DNA of 27,517 bases from Desulfacyla sp964522045 (GCA_964522045.1 CAZFSF010000020.1:1-27517), one strand, 5' to 3'; positions 6,902 to 16,128 are shown, counted from the stretch's first letter. The notes: generated by a model from the letters alone, not told the origin. Program-made: numbers and translations.

Positions 6902-8251
6902 ATGATGGATGTTATCCTGAGCTGGCTTTCGGTAAGCTTTTCCGCTACTGCCATAGTCCTCTTGATCATACTCCTTTTTCTAAAAACCTCATATAACCGT
7001 GCGATCAAAGAGGTAGAACAAACAGTTCGCGAGGAGTTTCGTTCTAACAGAGACGAATCGGCACGGGCTGCGCGGGATCTGCGCGAAGAGGTAGTTGGTG
7101 CCCAGAGATCTTCCATTGAGACAATGATTCAAACGATTGGTGAACTGGGTAACTTGCAGAGGGATAAATTAGAATCTGTTGAAAGCCGTATCAAAGAACT
7201 CACCAACTCGAATGAGACCCGAATCGAGAAACTTCGCAATACACTTGACGCACAGCTAACGTCCCTGCAAGAAGCAAATGAGAAGAAACTTGATCAGATG
7301 CGACAGACTGTCGACGAGAAGCTCCAAAACACACTCGAAAAGCGGCTCGCCGAGTCTTTCAAGACCGTCAGTGAGAGATTAGAGGCTGTCCAGCGTGGTC
7401 TTGGGGAAATGCAGAGCCTTGCAACCGGTGTGGGCGATCTCAAGCGCGTACTCACCAATGTAAAGGCACGGGGAACCTGGGGTGAAGTTCAACTTGGGGC
7501 CCTCTTAGAGCAAATCCTCACACCGGATCAATATGCCAAAAACGTCCAGACAAGAGAAGGGTCGCGGGAAACAGTTGAATACGCCATTCGGCTGCCTGGC
7601 GCCGGCAACGAGTCGACGACCGCAGTCTGTTGGCTCCCAATAGACTCGAAATTCCCACAGGAAGACTACCTGAGGCTTGTCAACGCAGCGGATGGTGCTG
7701 ATGTTGAAGCAGTGGAAAAGGCTACCGCCGCCCTCACCCGCACGGTCCAGAATTCAGCAAAGGAAATTGCAGACAAGTATCTCGATCCTCCAGGAACAAC
7801 CGACTTTGCAATTATGTTTCTCCCCACCGAGGGCCTTTACGCTGAGATACTGCGACAACCCGGTCTAATGGAGAAGCTACAGCAGACCTCACGGGTTGTG
7901 GTTGCCGGGCCAACCACACTTTCGGCAATTTTGAGCAGTCTGAGAATGGGTTTCCGGACCTTAGCCATAGAAAAGCGATCCAGCGAAGTATGGAATGTTC
8001 TCGCGGCAGTCAAGACAGAGTTTGGTAAATTCGGTGATGTTCTCGCCAAGGTCAAAAATCATTTAGATGCAGCCTCTAACACCATTGACCAGACCGGTGT
8101 TCGCACAAGGGCCATGAAGCGCAAACTTCGCGAGGTCGAACAACTTCCTACGGATGCTTCTGAAAAACTCTTAGGTTTTTCTGAACAGAGTGCGGTCGAA
8201 ATGGTGGATACCGAAACCGAGTCCAAAGATATCAAACTCAGTTTAGATTAA
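6902..8251 (+). CDS. rmuC: RmuC-family DNA recombination protein
   Basis: This 449-residue protein has one N-terminal membrane helix (about 9-28), a long heptad-rich coiled coil (about 33-165) and the RmuC nuclease-like core, with GTWGEVQLGALLEQIL (about 191-206), LPIDSKFPQEDY (about 246-257) and the downstream DFAIMFLPTEGLY (about 300-312). RmuC proteins limit inversions between short inverted repeats and have a fold related to restriction endonucleases. The Asp-Ser-Lys of the core motif is intact. The start is supported by AAAGGAG at 6887-6893, 8 nt before the first ATG; a second ATG follows directly. The 3' end overlaps the convergent Mrp gene by 9 bp. Confidence 0.93.
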   Translation: MMDVILSWLSVSFSATAIVLLIILLFLKTSYNRAIKEVEQTVREEFRSNRDESARAARDLREEVVGAQRSSIETMIQTIGELGNLQRDKLESVESRIKELTNSNETRIEKLRNTLDAQLTSLQEANEKKLDQMRQTVDEKLQNTLEKRLAESFKTVSERLEAVQRGLGEMQSLATGVGDLKRVLTNVKARGTWGEVQLGALLEQILTPDQYAKNVQTREGSRETVEYAIRLPGAGNESTTAVCWLPIDSKFPQEDYLRLVNAADGADVEAVEKATAALTRTVQNSAKEIADKYLDPPGTTDFAIMFLPTEGLYAEILRQPGLMEKLQQTSRVVVAGPTTLSAILSSLRMGFRTLAIEKRSSEVWNVLAAVKTEFGKFGDVLAKVKNHLDAASNTIDQTGVRTRAMKRKLREVEQLPTDASEKLLGFSEQSAVEMVDTETESKDIKLSLD

Positions 8252-9067
8252 CCCCTCCAGAATCGTGTTATACGCATCGTTGATCTTTAGATCAGATCTT
8301 TCAATCAGGCCTTTAAGATCGCCTCTATCTCCTGAATCGACCATCTGCGGATCAATAGGGATCTGGCCCAAAATGGGCACGCCCATGTCGGCAGCCATCT
8401 TCACACCACCTCCGCTCCCGAATATGGGGACGTTTTCACCACAGTGGGGGCAGAGAAGGCCGCTCATATTCTCCACAACTCCCAGGATCTTCATTTTCAC
8501 CTGACGGCAGAAATTAATAGACTTCCTTACATCTGCCAGGCTGATCTCCTGGGGGGTTGTCACGATGATCGCCTCCGCATCGGGGATAGTCTGGGCCACG
8601 GTAAGTGGTTCATCCCCTGTGCCCGGGGGCGAATCCACTACGAGATAATCGAGATCGCCCCATTCAATATCAGATATGAACTGCCTGATTGCACTTATCT
8701 TCATAGGCCCCCGCCAGATGACCGCAGTATCCTTCTCCCCTAAAATCATCTCCAAAGAGACTATCCCCAAGGTCTCTGAAAACCTGTATGGCCTGACAAC
8801 TCCCTCCTCGGCCATATCAAAACCGCCCTGAACATTCATGAGCCTCGCAACGGTCGGACCATGCAGGTCCACATCCAACAGGCCGACCTTCTTGCCGTTC
8901 ATGCTCAAAAGGAGTGCGAGATAACTGGCCACCGTGCTCTTGCCGACCCCCCCCTTTCCGCTCATTACCAAGATCTTCCGCCCCACCCGTGCCAGATTGG
9001 CCTCAATCATCTTATCCTGTTGACCCCTCTCAAAATCACCGGGGGTATTACATGCCGTATTTTCCAT
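8243..9067 (-). CDS. Mrp/NBP35-type iron-sulfur carrier ATPase
   Basis: This protein of about 274 residues is a P-loop ATPase of the Mrp/ApbC group, a scaffold/carrier for Fe-S cluster assembly. It has the deviant Walker A GKGGVGKST (37-45), DVDLHGPT (about 65-72), VVDSPPGTGDE (about 143-153) and the cluster-binding CPHC (Cys206, Cys209). The N-terminal DUF59/MIP18 domain of longer Mrp proteins is absent, and there is no clear N-terminal four-Cys cluster. The internal Met at 9067 is preferred over Met 9073 because AGAGGA (9076-9081) is 8 nt from it but only 2 nt from the upstream one. It follows the acs operon after a terminator. A role in maturing the many Fe-S clusters of the Acs proteins is plausible inference. 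Confidence 0.9.
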   Translation of the reverse strand: MENTACNTPGDFERGQQDKMIEANLARVGRKILVMSGKGGVGKSTVASYLALLLSMNGKKVGLLDVDLHGPTVARLMNVQGGFDMAEEGVVRPYRFSETLGIVSLEMILGEKDTAVIWRGPMKISAIRQFISDIEWGDLDYLVVDSPPGTGDEPLTVAQTIPDAEAIIVTTPQEISLADVRKSINFCRQVKMKILGVVENMSGLLCPHCGENVPIFGSGGGVKMAADMGVPILGQIPIDPQMVDSGDRGDLKGLIERSDLKINDAYNTILEGLI

Positions 9068-9101
9068 TTCCATAATCCTCTAAATTCCTCAGTTACAGAC
9101 C

Positions 9102-9153
9102 AAAAAAAGGCCTCCCCACACTATATCCTTAGCACTATGGGGAGGCCCTTTTT
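9102..9153 (-). terminator. Strong intrinsic terminator closing the acs operon
   Basis: GGCCTCCCCA (9109-9118) and TGGGGAGGCC (9138-9147) form a perfect 10-bp stem. On the minus strand it is followed by seven T (9108-9102), the classic intrinsic form, about 155 nt after the acsE stop. The plus-strand side also has TTTTT (9149-9153), so it could be bidirectional. It separates acsE from the Mrp gene. Confidence 0.88.
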
Positions 9154-9176
9154 AATCCTGCATAAATAAGAAAAGG

Positions 9177-9288
9177 TAGGCAGTACGCACTACGCAGAAC
9201 AAGTCAATATACACTTCTATGTTAATCCCGCTACGCCTACTGCTTACTTCTTCCTGCGTACTTTATTCATCCAGCATCCAGCATCCGG
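9177..9288. repeat. Low-complexity direct and inverted repeats after acsE
   Basis: AGTACGCA (9182-9189) is matched by its reverse complement TGCGTACT (9255-9262). CATCCAG is repeated three times in tandem at 9268-9288 (third copy CATCCGG). The whole lies between the acsE stop and its terminator and encodes nothing convincing. Confidence 0.55.
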
Positions 9289-9303
9289 TATCGAGTCCCG
9301 CGA

Positions 9304-10206
9304 TTACAACTCAAGCCATGAATCTGAGTAGAGGGATTGGCCCAGAATGACCTTTGCGGTCTTCACGTAATCGACCAGCTTCCAATCACCGTTCGGATCG
9401 TCGGCCAGGGCCTTTTCGTCAACCTCTTCACCATCCATCACCTTGTGGATAAGTTCTACAATGTCAGGCCGTTCTCCCCTTGCAAGGGCAATCAGGGCGT
9501 CATCATAGGCATCAGCGATGACAGAGTACATGGTCTTTCTCTCCAACATAACCATATAGGTCTGATTCAGGATCGGCCGCAAATTGTCCGGAGGACCATT
9601 CGATATATTGGACAGGCCGCATGTGGATTTGACGCCGGGGAACATATCCTGAAGCATCTCTTGAAAGGCCATCAGGCTCAATGCCTGCGGCTGCTGGATA
9701 TTGACCGGGGTCACGATCCCGTCCACAAAAATATCTTCGTTGGGAACACCGGCCTCATTGGCCGCATAAATCAGTTCCGCGGCTAAGGCACCCCGTTCAT
9801 TTTCATCCCTTGGCAGCCCTTCCGGCCCCCACATGAGCGCGATCATGTTTGCCTTGTATTTAACCGCCAATGGAATCATCTTTTCATAACGCTCAGTCCT
9901 GCACATAATAGAATTGATAATGGCCTTTCCCTTACAGGCGGCCAGACCCGCTTCCATAGCATCGATGTTGGATGTATCGAGACAGAGCGGGATCTCATCT
10001 CCAATGGCGTCCTGGACCGTATTGACTACGAACTCCATCAGTTCAGGACCACCCTTTCTCGCCGGACCTAAGTTGATATCGATCCAGTCCATCTTCTTGT
10101 CCCTCTGCCGCTTGGCCTCCTCAGCAATGGGACCCGGGTCCTTTTCCTTAAAGGCCCTGCCGATAATCGTATTGATTACATTTAGGTTTTCACCAATTAA
10201 TAACAT
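9304..10206 (-). CDS. acsE: 5-methyltetrahydrofolate:corrinoid/iron-sulfur protein methyltransferase
   Basis: This 300-residue pterin-binding TIM-barrel enzyme transfers the methyl group from methyl-tetrahydrofolate to the cobalt of the corrinoid iron-sulfur protein in the Wood-Ljungdahl pathway. The start MLLIGENLNVIN, the DINLGPARK segment (about 43-51), PLCLDTSN (about 73-80), KAIINSI (about 93-99) and KSTCGLSNISNGPP (about 192-205) are characteristic of AcsE and its relatives. Length fits (family about 262-310). GGGGGGAG lies about 8 nt upstream of the ATG. It is the last gene of the acs operon, 136 nt after acsC, in a spacer that carries two hairpins. MtrH-like or MetH-pterin-domain relatives are the main alternative, but the neighbours make AcsE the clear choice. 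Confidence 0.95.
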   Translation of the reverse strand: MLLIGENLNVINTIIGRAFKEKDPGPIAEEAKRQRDKKMDWIDINLGPARKGGPELMEFVVNTVQDAIGDEIPLCLDTSNIDAMEAGLAACKGKAIINSIMCRTERYEKMIPLAVKYKANMIALMWGPEGLPRDENERGALAAELIYAANEAGVPNEDIFVDGIVTPVNIQQPQALSLMAFQEMLQDMFPGVKSTCGLSNISNGPPDNLRPILNQTYMVMLERKTMYSVIADAYDDALIALARGERPDIVELIHKVMDGEEVDEKALADDPNGDWKLVDYVKTAKVILGQSLYSDSWLEL

Positions 10207-10281
10207 GGATACACTCCCCCCTTCTATAATTGTTACAGGTGGATTTTGAGAGATTATCCCTCACAGTTCTGGGCTGCTTAG

Positions 10282-10297
10282 TCACGCCTTGGCGTGA
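10282..10297. repeat. Perfect hairpin between acsC and acsE
   Basis: TCACGCC and GGCGTGA form a 7-bp perfect stem around TT (10289-10290), midway in the acsC-acsE spacer. It has no U-tract. Confidence 0.6.
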
Positions 10298-10307
10298 TTG
10301 GAGTAAT

Positions 10308-10335
10308 GGAGTGTTGGAGTGCTCTCCATCACTCC
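10308..10335. repeat. 12-bp hairpin just after acsC
   Basis: Arms 10308-10319 and 10324-10335 pair over 12 positions with one T-T mismatch around a TGCT loop. It starts 8 nt past the acsC stop on the minus strand. Without a T-tract it is more likely an RNA-stabilising or processing hairpin, or a repeat remnant (GGAGT recurs three times at 10299-10319), than a full terminator. Confidence 0.6.
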
Positions 10336-10342
10336 TATTATC

Positions 10343-11689
10343 CTACTTCCCCATATCCTTCAAATACTTTGGTAACAGAGAAGCATCCCTGGGACCGATT
10401 AAGATTTCCCAATCAGGCAGTTCCTCTTCCATCTCACCGCTGATGGAGGCTGCATAGCCGGGAATAATGATCTTCTTGTGGGCAACCTTGTCGGCAATGC
10501 CGCATTTCTTCACAAATATGCCTACCACGTCTCCGGAGAATTTTCCTGCGGCCCATGCCGTCATCACGGAGAGCCCTTCCGTATCCATGATAAGGAGCCA
10601 GCTTGGCACCCTGCTCCCTTCAATTTCGCCACTGACAATAAAGTAGGTCAGAGAGAAATTGGTGGTTACCAGTACCGGAGAATTCTCGTCCGGGGCACCG
10701 ATCTCGTAGATCCCCTCCGTCACGGTCATGGGTCGTTGGGGATCGGTGAAGATATTCAGCCTTTCGAGAAGGAGCGGGAAAAGATTTTCCCCCTTGAAAT
10801 CGGACAGGACCACAAGCCCCGCATACTTGGCGATCAACATGGAGGCCATAAGGGTCTCCATATCTAAGTTGCCGGCCATTTCACAGGGGAAGGTAATCGT
10901 CGGGAAACCCAAGGATTTATTGGCGGCCTTAAGAGGAGCCCTCCTAATAGCCACCTGATCCTGAAAGAGCTGCTTTAGCTCCCTTGCCCCTGAATCGAGC
11001 ACGAGGTCCTTCAGGCCCATACCCGTCAGTTTGTCGCTGAGGGTAATCAAGTCATCCATATTATCTGCCTTCACGGCTAAAGGGAGCCCTGTCTCTTTGG
11101 CAAGATTACCCATCTCTTCTACATTATCGGCCGTGGCAGCATAAAGGAGGGGCTTCTTAAAGGCGCAGGCATCAACCGCTCCCTTCATGGCCTCCACATT
11201 ATCCGTCATCAGGACAAGACCGAACTCGGACTCTTCGGCAATTTTTTTTGCCACACCGGCAAAGGCGGCCCCATCACCGTTGGTATCTTTCAAGGCCACT
11301 AATTCCGGCCTCAGATTGAGACCTACCCTCTCATACTGAAGGGCATTCCACACCTTCAACTTCTCATCAAGGGCCTTTGAATCCATATCCGAGGAAACCA
11401 TGGCCGCAAGGGCTGTAGGATTGAAAAAAGTTTTTTCATGCCTGAACAACACCGTCTCGCCGCCGATCTTCAATGCCCTTGTGCCTGCACCGATGGCAAC
11501 AGGTCTGATGGGCGGGGCAGAGGCCTCTGCCAATTGTTCCCTGGCCTCATCAGACACGTATGGGCAGCTATCCAATTCTGCCTTACCCGCGGCCAGATTC
11601 ATGGCAAACGCCAGGCATGTGGGAACACCGCACTCTGCGCAGTTTGTCTTAGGCAACATCTTAAATATCTGAATTCCAGTTAATCCCAT
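10343..11689 (-). CDS. acsC: Corrinoid/iron-sulfur protein large subunit
   Basis: This 448-residue gamma subunit of the corrinoid iron-sulfur protein carries the methyl group on cobalt between AcsE and AcsB. The N-terminal [4Fe-4S] domain shows all four Cys in TNCAECGVPTC and SCPYV (Cys17, Cys20, Cys25, Cys42); this cluster reduces cobalt during reactivation. The middle TIM barrel (about 85-320) and the C-terminal cobalamin-binding Rossmann-like domain (about 330-445, GYAASISGEMEEEL near 415-428) follow the known AcsC layout and length (about 446). AGGAG lies 6 nt upstream of the ATG. It follows acsB after a 113-nt spacer containing an inverted repeat. Its partner AcsD is encoded three genes upstream, not adjacent. 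Confidence 0.95.
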   Translation of the reverse strand: MGLTGIQIFKMLPKTNCAECGVPTCLAFAMNLAAGKAELDSCPYVSDEAREQLAEASAPPIRPVAIGAGTRALKIGGETVLFRHEKTFFNPTALAAMVSSDMDSKALDEKLKVWNALQYERVGLNLRPELVALKDTNGDGAAFAGVAKKIAEESEFGLVLMTDNVEAMKGAVDACAFKKPLLYAATADNVEEMGNLAKETGLPLAVKADNMDDLITLSDKLTGMGLKDLVLDSGARELKQLFQDQVAIRRAPLKAANKSLGFPTITFPCEMAGNLDMETLMASMLIAKYAGLVVLSDFKGENLFPLLLERLNIFTDPQRPMTVTEGIYEIGAPDENSPVLVTTNFSLTYFIVSGEIEGSRVPSWLLIMDTEGLSVMTAWAAGKFSGDVVGIFVKKCGIADKVAHKKIIIPGYAASISGEMEEELPDWEILIGPRDASLLPKYLKDMGK

Positions 11690-11709
11690 ATCGCACTCCT
11701 AAAATATGA

Positions 11710-11775
11710 GGACGCAGATCTTCGCAGATATACACAGATTTTTTAAACCTTAATGCTCTGCGGTTATCTGCGTCC
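11710..11775. repeat. Inverted repeat in the acsB-acsC spacer
   Basis: GGACGCAGAT (11710-11719) and ATCTGCGTCC (11766-11775) are perfect 10-bp reverse complements around a 46-nt AT-rich loop that holds a further partial copy, TTCGCAGATAT. It resembles the dispersed 'acgcagat' palindromic sequences common in environmental bacterial genomes. It sits inside the operon without disturbing a gene. Confidence 0.7.
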
Positions 11776-11802
11776 GAAAATAGATTTACCTTACGCCTCT
11801 AC

Positions 11803-14013
11803 CTATACAAGAGGCTCCATCTTGAGGGCCGGATGTCCCATCTTTTCGAGGAAGGGAAGGATCTCCTCCTCGGTGATTCCCACGGTCTCATCCGCAATCA
11901 TATCGTAAAGATCAGGAACACCCATTTCCGCACCACGTTTTTCAATGCGCTCTTTAATTTCTTCCTTGAGCATCTTGGGCATCCAGACCATACGGAGCAA
12001 CCCTCCATCGCCCAAGATGAATTTGCCCTGGCCAATATTATACTTGGAATGACCCACAAATCCCGGCGTAGATGCGCCGCCTCCCATCACACCGGCAAGT
12101 GTGGTGAACTTCATGCCGCAGGGTGTCTCCCCTGCGTAGTCCCTGCCGACGGTCATGACCCCGTTGCAGCCGGGAAGCATGGCCGCAATGCACTCACAGC
12201 ACCCGCATGTGGTCATGGGGTCATGGACCATGGAGTAAAAATTATAGTGGGTTATATTGCCCCTTGACGCCTTGTATACAAAGTCGTTGACACCCTTCCA
12301 CTGGCCCAGAACCGGGTCAAGACACTCACCCTTTTCTATGGGCTGGTTGGGGCCTGTGGGGTTGATTTCATAGGCGGCCTTACAGTCCATCCAATTGTAG
12401 GCGCCGCAAAGACCTGTTCTCTCCGGGCTTACGGAACACACATGGTTGGGGGCAAAGGACTGGCAGAGGGTGCAGGAGTAGAATGTCTCCACGTCCTCAT
12501 CCTTCATCTTCTCAACACGCCCATCCCTCTCCCCGTATTCGCCCCTCGCCCTTTTTGTCAGTGCATCAACATCCTTTTTATTGGTGTAAAGCGTTACCTG
12601 AACCTTATCCAGGATATTTGAAAAATCCTGGTGGAACTTGGCATGGAGGACAACACCGATATGCTTGAGGGAAAAACCCTTTTCCATGGCCGCCTTGCTG
12701 ACCCGTATCCAGGAGATATCACGCTGTCCGATATGCATGACATACTGGATATAATTGGTCAGATGATGAATCTGCCGTTCAATGATCGGCTCAAAATCGG
12801 GCTGGAACTCACGGCCTGCAATCTGGACATAAATACCCAGGGGGAAGGCTTCTCCCTCCTTCAGTTCGCTGACATCCGGACCGATGAGTTCTATCTTCCC
12901 GTCTTCGATTTCGTTCATCTCAGCCATCTTGACCAGTTCCGTGCACTGGGCCTTGCCCCCACCTGTCTGGCAGTGGAGATCTGCTCCCCTGACCCGCTCG
13001 CCCTCAAAGGCCGGGCCAAAGGCCATCGGAATATCGATCTCAGAGACCGTAACCTTCAGGCCCCTGACCTCAACAGACCTCTGGCACATCTCTTCATGGG
13101 GCACATTGGCCACAACGTGCTCGTAGGTGCAGATACCGGTGGGTAGGATCTCGGGAATGTCGGTGTCCGCCAAGGTCGGAAAACCCCAGTTGACGCATCC
13201 CGCGGCTGCAACGGCCCATTCCGTACCGATGTCACCTAAGGCATTGACAAACGCGAAGATCCGATCCTTATTGTACAAGAGCATCTTCTTGTGATCACCT
13301 GGCTGGACACCACCAAAGGCCATTGCCGCCCTGTTTGCAAACCCCAGCGCGAATATGGCGGATGATATATCGGGGCCGAAGGGAACGATTCGGGTATTCC
13401 ATCCGATCTGCATCCCGGCTTCCAAGCATTGTTCAATCACTGTCACCCCGTTATGGTTTGCGGCGCAGAAGATATAGAGACTCTTCTTCTGGTAATCTTC
13501 AACGATCATCTTTGCGATCTCCGCATTGGGCGCCGCCCCCACCACCGCTGCAAAACCCGGGGCCGAGCCGTCGACAAACTCCACCCCGCGTTTCCGTAAG
13601 ATGGTGTCATCGGCAGGACCCACCCAGAGCTTGCCTGCTTCAATATCCGGATCTTCCTGTGGGATATAAAAATCAGGCTCCTTAAATATCCTTATGGCCT
13701 CGCTGACCTCATAGGCAAAGAGGGCTGCCATACCGGCGTCCAGCAGGGGGCCGAGGTATGGAAGATAGTTTTTCCCCTTTATGTGCGGCGGAAGCAGACC
13801 CCGGGCAAATTCCATCGGTTTCTTTAAGTCTTCCAGGGTCTCACACTTCATGCCGGTCAAAGAATAGATGACCGGAAGGTAGTATGCGGTATTGGGAAAT
13901 CCGATCTTTGAACTGGCATCATTGCTCTCAAGGGCGTTTCTCAACTCTCCCTCAACCTGTGAAATAACTTTATAGCCACCCTGAATGGCTGCAAATGCTA
14001 CTAACTTTGACAT
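11803..14013 (-). CDS. acsB: Acetyl-CoA synthase (CODH/ACS alpha subunit)
   Basis: This 736-residue bacterial acetyl-CoA synthase condenses CO, the methyl group of the corrinoid protein and CoA at the Ni-Ni-[4Fe-4S] A-cluster. All A-cluster ligands are present: the [4Fe-4S] cysteines in SCTLCQSFAPNHVC...LCGAYN (Cys514, Cys517, Cys526, Cys536) and the distal-nickel Cys-Gly-Cys in TTCGCCEC (Cys603, Cys605). The full N-terminal domain that docks on CODH in bacterial enzymes (absent from archaeal CdhC) is present, and the length matches the Moorella protein (about 729). The ribosome-binding site AAGGAGG lies a few bases before ATG 14013. It is separated from cooS by 81 nt. Confidence 0.97.
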   Translation of the reverse strand: MSKLVAFAAIQGGYKVISQVEGELRNALESNDASSKIGFPNTAYYLPVIYSLTGMKCETLEDLKKPMEFARGLLPPHIKGKNYLPYLGPLLDAGMAALFAYEVSEAIRIFKEPDFYIPQEDPDIEAGKLWVGPADDTILRKRGVEFVDGSAPGFAAVVGAAPNAEIAKMIVEDYQKKSLYIFCAANHNGVTVIEQCLEAGMQIGWNTRIVPFGPDISSAIFALGFANRAAMAFGGVQPGDHKKMLLYNKDRIFAFVNALGDIGTEWAVAAAGCVNWGFPTLADTDIPEILPTGICTYEHVVANVPHEEMCQRSVEVRGLKVTVSEIDIPMAFGPAFEGERVRGADLHCQTGGGKAQCTELVKMAEMNEIEDGKIELIGPDVSELKEGEAFPLGIYVQIAGREFQPDFEPIIERQIHHLTNYIQYVMHIGQRDISWIRVSKAAMEKGFSLKHIGVVLHAKFHQDFSNILDKVQVTLYTNKKDVDALTKRARGEYGERDGRVEKMKDEDVETFYSCTLCQSFAPNHVCSVSPERTGLCGAYNWMDCKAAYEINPTGPNQPIEKGECLDPVLGQWKGVNDFVYKASRGNITHYNFYSMVHDPMTTCGCCECIAAMLPGCNGVMTVGRDYAGETPCGMKFTTLAGVMGGGASTPGFVGHSKYNIGQGKFILGDGGLLRMVWMPKMLKEEIKERIEKRGAEMGVPDLYDMIADETVGITEEEILPFLEKMGHPALKMEPLV

Positions 14014-14094
14014 ATTTTCCTCCTTCGTTGAGGATTTATTTTAATCCTTAAAAATTACTATCGAATCAGTATGAATAGCTGGCATGTTGTGAAA

Positions 14095-16128
14095 TCACGC
14101 CTCAAGGGCCTGTCGATCGGCCATGTCCATAAGGACCCTCTCCCTGGCCCTGTCTATGCCAAGCGCCTTACGCTTTTTATCGATATGGGCAATCATCATA
14201 TGTGCATGTTTAATGGGATCCGCTTCCACATCCCACATGCCCCCATACATTTTTTCAAAATCCTTGCTAATGTAATCGTGGAACACCGGAGCGCCGCTTG
14301 TGGGCAGCATATAACCGAATACCGTATAGACACCTGAAGTCACAAAATAATGCCCAATACTGATGGCCTTCTCACTCATCCATTCCGGTGCGGAGCCGGC
14401 TGCAGGAAGATCACTGATATCATTCCCCAGACCCCCGGCCTTAACCATTTCCGTTGCGGCTAAGAGTATCCGACTGTTATCGACACAGGAACCGAGATGG
14501 AGGACAGGGGCTATGCCAACAGTCTCACAGACCTCGGCAAGACCCGGTCCTGCGTATACCCCGGCGCTCTCCGGCGAGAGGAGTCCGTCCATTGCGCAGG
14601 CAATGGCGGTGCATCCCGTTGTGAGAACAAGCACATCGTTCTTAATCAGCTCTTTGCAGATTGTTAAATGCTCGTAGTTATGCCTTGTCCTGGCATTATT
14701 ACAGCCCACAACTCCGGCAACACCGCGAATACGACCATTGATAACATTGTCGTTCAGTGTATAATACGATCCCCTGAAGGCCCCGCCAAGATGATACTCA
14801 ATGGACTCAACGCCGAATCCTGCAACTTGCATGGATTTGTGCTGGGGGATCATGACCTCTGCTCCACGGTTTTGAAAATTGTCGATGGCCATTTTCACGA
14901 TCCGCCTGGCATCTTCCAGGGCATGGTGCTCGTCAAATTCAATGTGGATGACGTTGTCCTGCTCCATCTTGGCTATTGGGTGTGTGGTAATCAGCTTGGT
15001 GTGGAAACACTTTGCCACGTTTGCGAGGTTCTGCATGACGCACTGGATATCTACCACCATGGCATCACAGGCGCCGGTGATGATGGCGAGTTCCTGCTGG
15101 AGAAAGGTTCCCGCTAAGGGGACGCCATGACGCTGAAGCATCTCATTGGCGGTACAGCATATGCCGCCCAACTGGATCCCTTTGGCGCCTTTTGATTTCG
15201 CGTAATCGATCATTTCCTGGGTATCGGCCACGGCCACAATGATCTCGGACAGGACAGGCTCATGACCATGAATAATGATATTCACATGATCTTCCTTCAT
15301 GATGCCCAGATTGGCCTCGGACTGGATGGGAGATGGGGTCCCAAAGAGGATATCCTGTAGGTCGGTCGCTAACATGGAACCGCCCCAGCCGTCGCCGATA
15401 GCGCACCTTGTCCCCTGCTTCATCAGGTTCTTGTAATCCTGGTCAACACCGATGTGGGTCCGGTGCATAATCTCAACGATCTCCCGATCTATATTTCTCG
15501 GAAGTACACCCTGTTTTTTCCACAGCTCATATCTCGCTTCAGGGGCCCTCTTGAGGTACAGGAGCTCTCCTTCAGGTTTACCCCACTCCTTCAATGCGGT
15601 TTCACCCACCTCAAGCGCTATTTCATCCAAGTCGCGGTCAACCTCTTCGCCGTCCACCTCCACAGTGGTAGCAACACCGAGGGCCTTGGCCACGGCGATC
15701 AGCTTTACCGTATCTTTAATCTGGTATGCGTCGGTCTCTTTTCTTGCCGCCGACAGGAACACCTCGGCCACGGAGCGTCCATGATCGGAGTGGGCTGCCG
15801 CGCCTCCGGCTATCATCCGGATAAAGTTCCTTGCCGCGATGGTATTTGCAGTAGCGCCGCACATCCCCTTTCTTTCGTCTTCGCCTTCAATACCCCCCTT
15901 TGGAAGGGGGAGACGGCAGGGCCCCATCGCACAGTTTTTACAGCATGTCCCCTGAATTCCGATATTACAGGGTTTCATCGTAAGGTTCCTGTCAAAGATT
16001 GTCTCCACGCCCAATTCTGTTGCCCTTGCTATCATTTCCTGGGATGCAACATCAACTGAGGCCTCAACCGGATCAACAACCTTCTTCTTCTTTTCCAGTT
16101 TTACTACCTTTTTTTTCTCATCTGCCAT
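14095..16128 (-). CDS. cooS: Ni-dependent carbon monoxide dehydrogenase catalytic subunit
   Basis: This 677-residue homodimeric CODH (AcsA in acetogen nomenclature) reduces CO2 to CO and passes it to AcsB. The N-terminal cysteines include the probable D-cluster (Cys54, Cys62) and B-cluster (Cys63, Cys66, Cys71, Cys90) ligands, and HSDH (His113, His116) follows. C-cluster and proton-relay segments are visible as GGICCTANE, VVGCNNART, TTGCTAIACA and GSCVDNSR. Length and motifs match CooS/AcsA. The N terminus is extremely Lys-rich (residues 5-17). AGGAGG lies 8 nt before the ATG. It follows acsD after a 103-nt spacer and precedes acsB, the normal CODH/ACS pairing. Confidence 0.97.
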   Translation of the reverse strand: MADEKKKVVKLEKKKKVVDPVEASVDVASQEMIARATELGVETIFDRNLTMKPCNIGIQGTCCKNCAMGPCRLPLPKGGIEGEDERKGMCGATANTIAARNFIRMIAGGAAAHSDHGRSVAEVFLSAARKETDAYQIKDTVKLIAVAKALGVATTVEVDGEEVDRDLDEIALEVGETALKEWGKPEGELLYLKRAPEARYELWKKQGVLPRNIDREIVEIMHRTHIGVDQDYKNLMKQGTRCAIGDGWGGSMLATDLQDILFGTPSPIQSEANLGIMKEDHVNIIIHGHEPVLSEIIVAVADTQEMIDYAKSKGAKGIQLGGICCTANEMLQRHGVPLAGTFLQQELAIITGACDAMVVDIQCVMQNLANVAKCFHTKLITTHPIAKMEQDNVIHIEFDEHHALEDARRIVKMAIDNFQNRGAEVMIPQHKSMQVAGFGVESIEYHLGGAFRGSYYTLNDNVINGRIRGVAGVVGCNNARTRHNYEHLTICKELIKNDVLVLTTGCTAIACAMDGLLSPESAGVYAGPGLAEVCETVGIAPVLHLGSCVDNSRILLAATEMVKAGGLGNDISDLPAAGSAPEWMSEKAISIGHYFVTSGVYTVFGYMLPTSGAPVFHDYISKDFEKMYGGMWDVEADPIKHAHMMIAHIDKKRKALGIDRARERVLMDMADRQALEA

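Noticed and set aside
12631..13146. 171-residue plus-strand open frame inside acsB
   Set aside because: It lies fully opposite conserved acsB sequence and has no recognisable domain; it is a shadow of a GC-rich gene.
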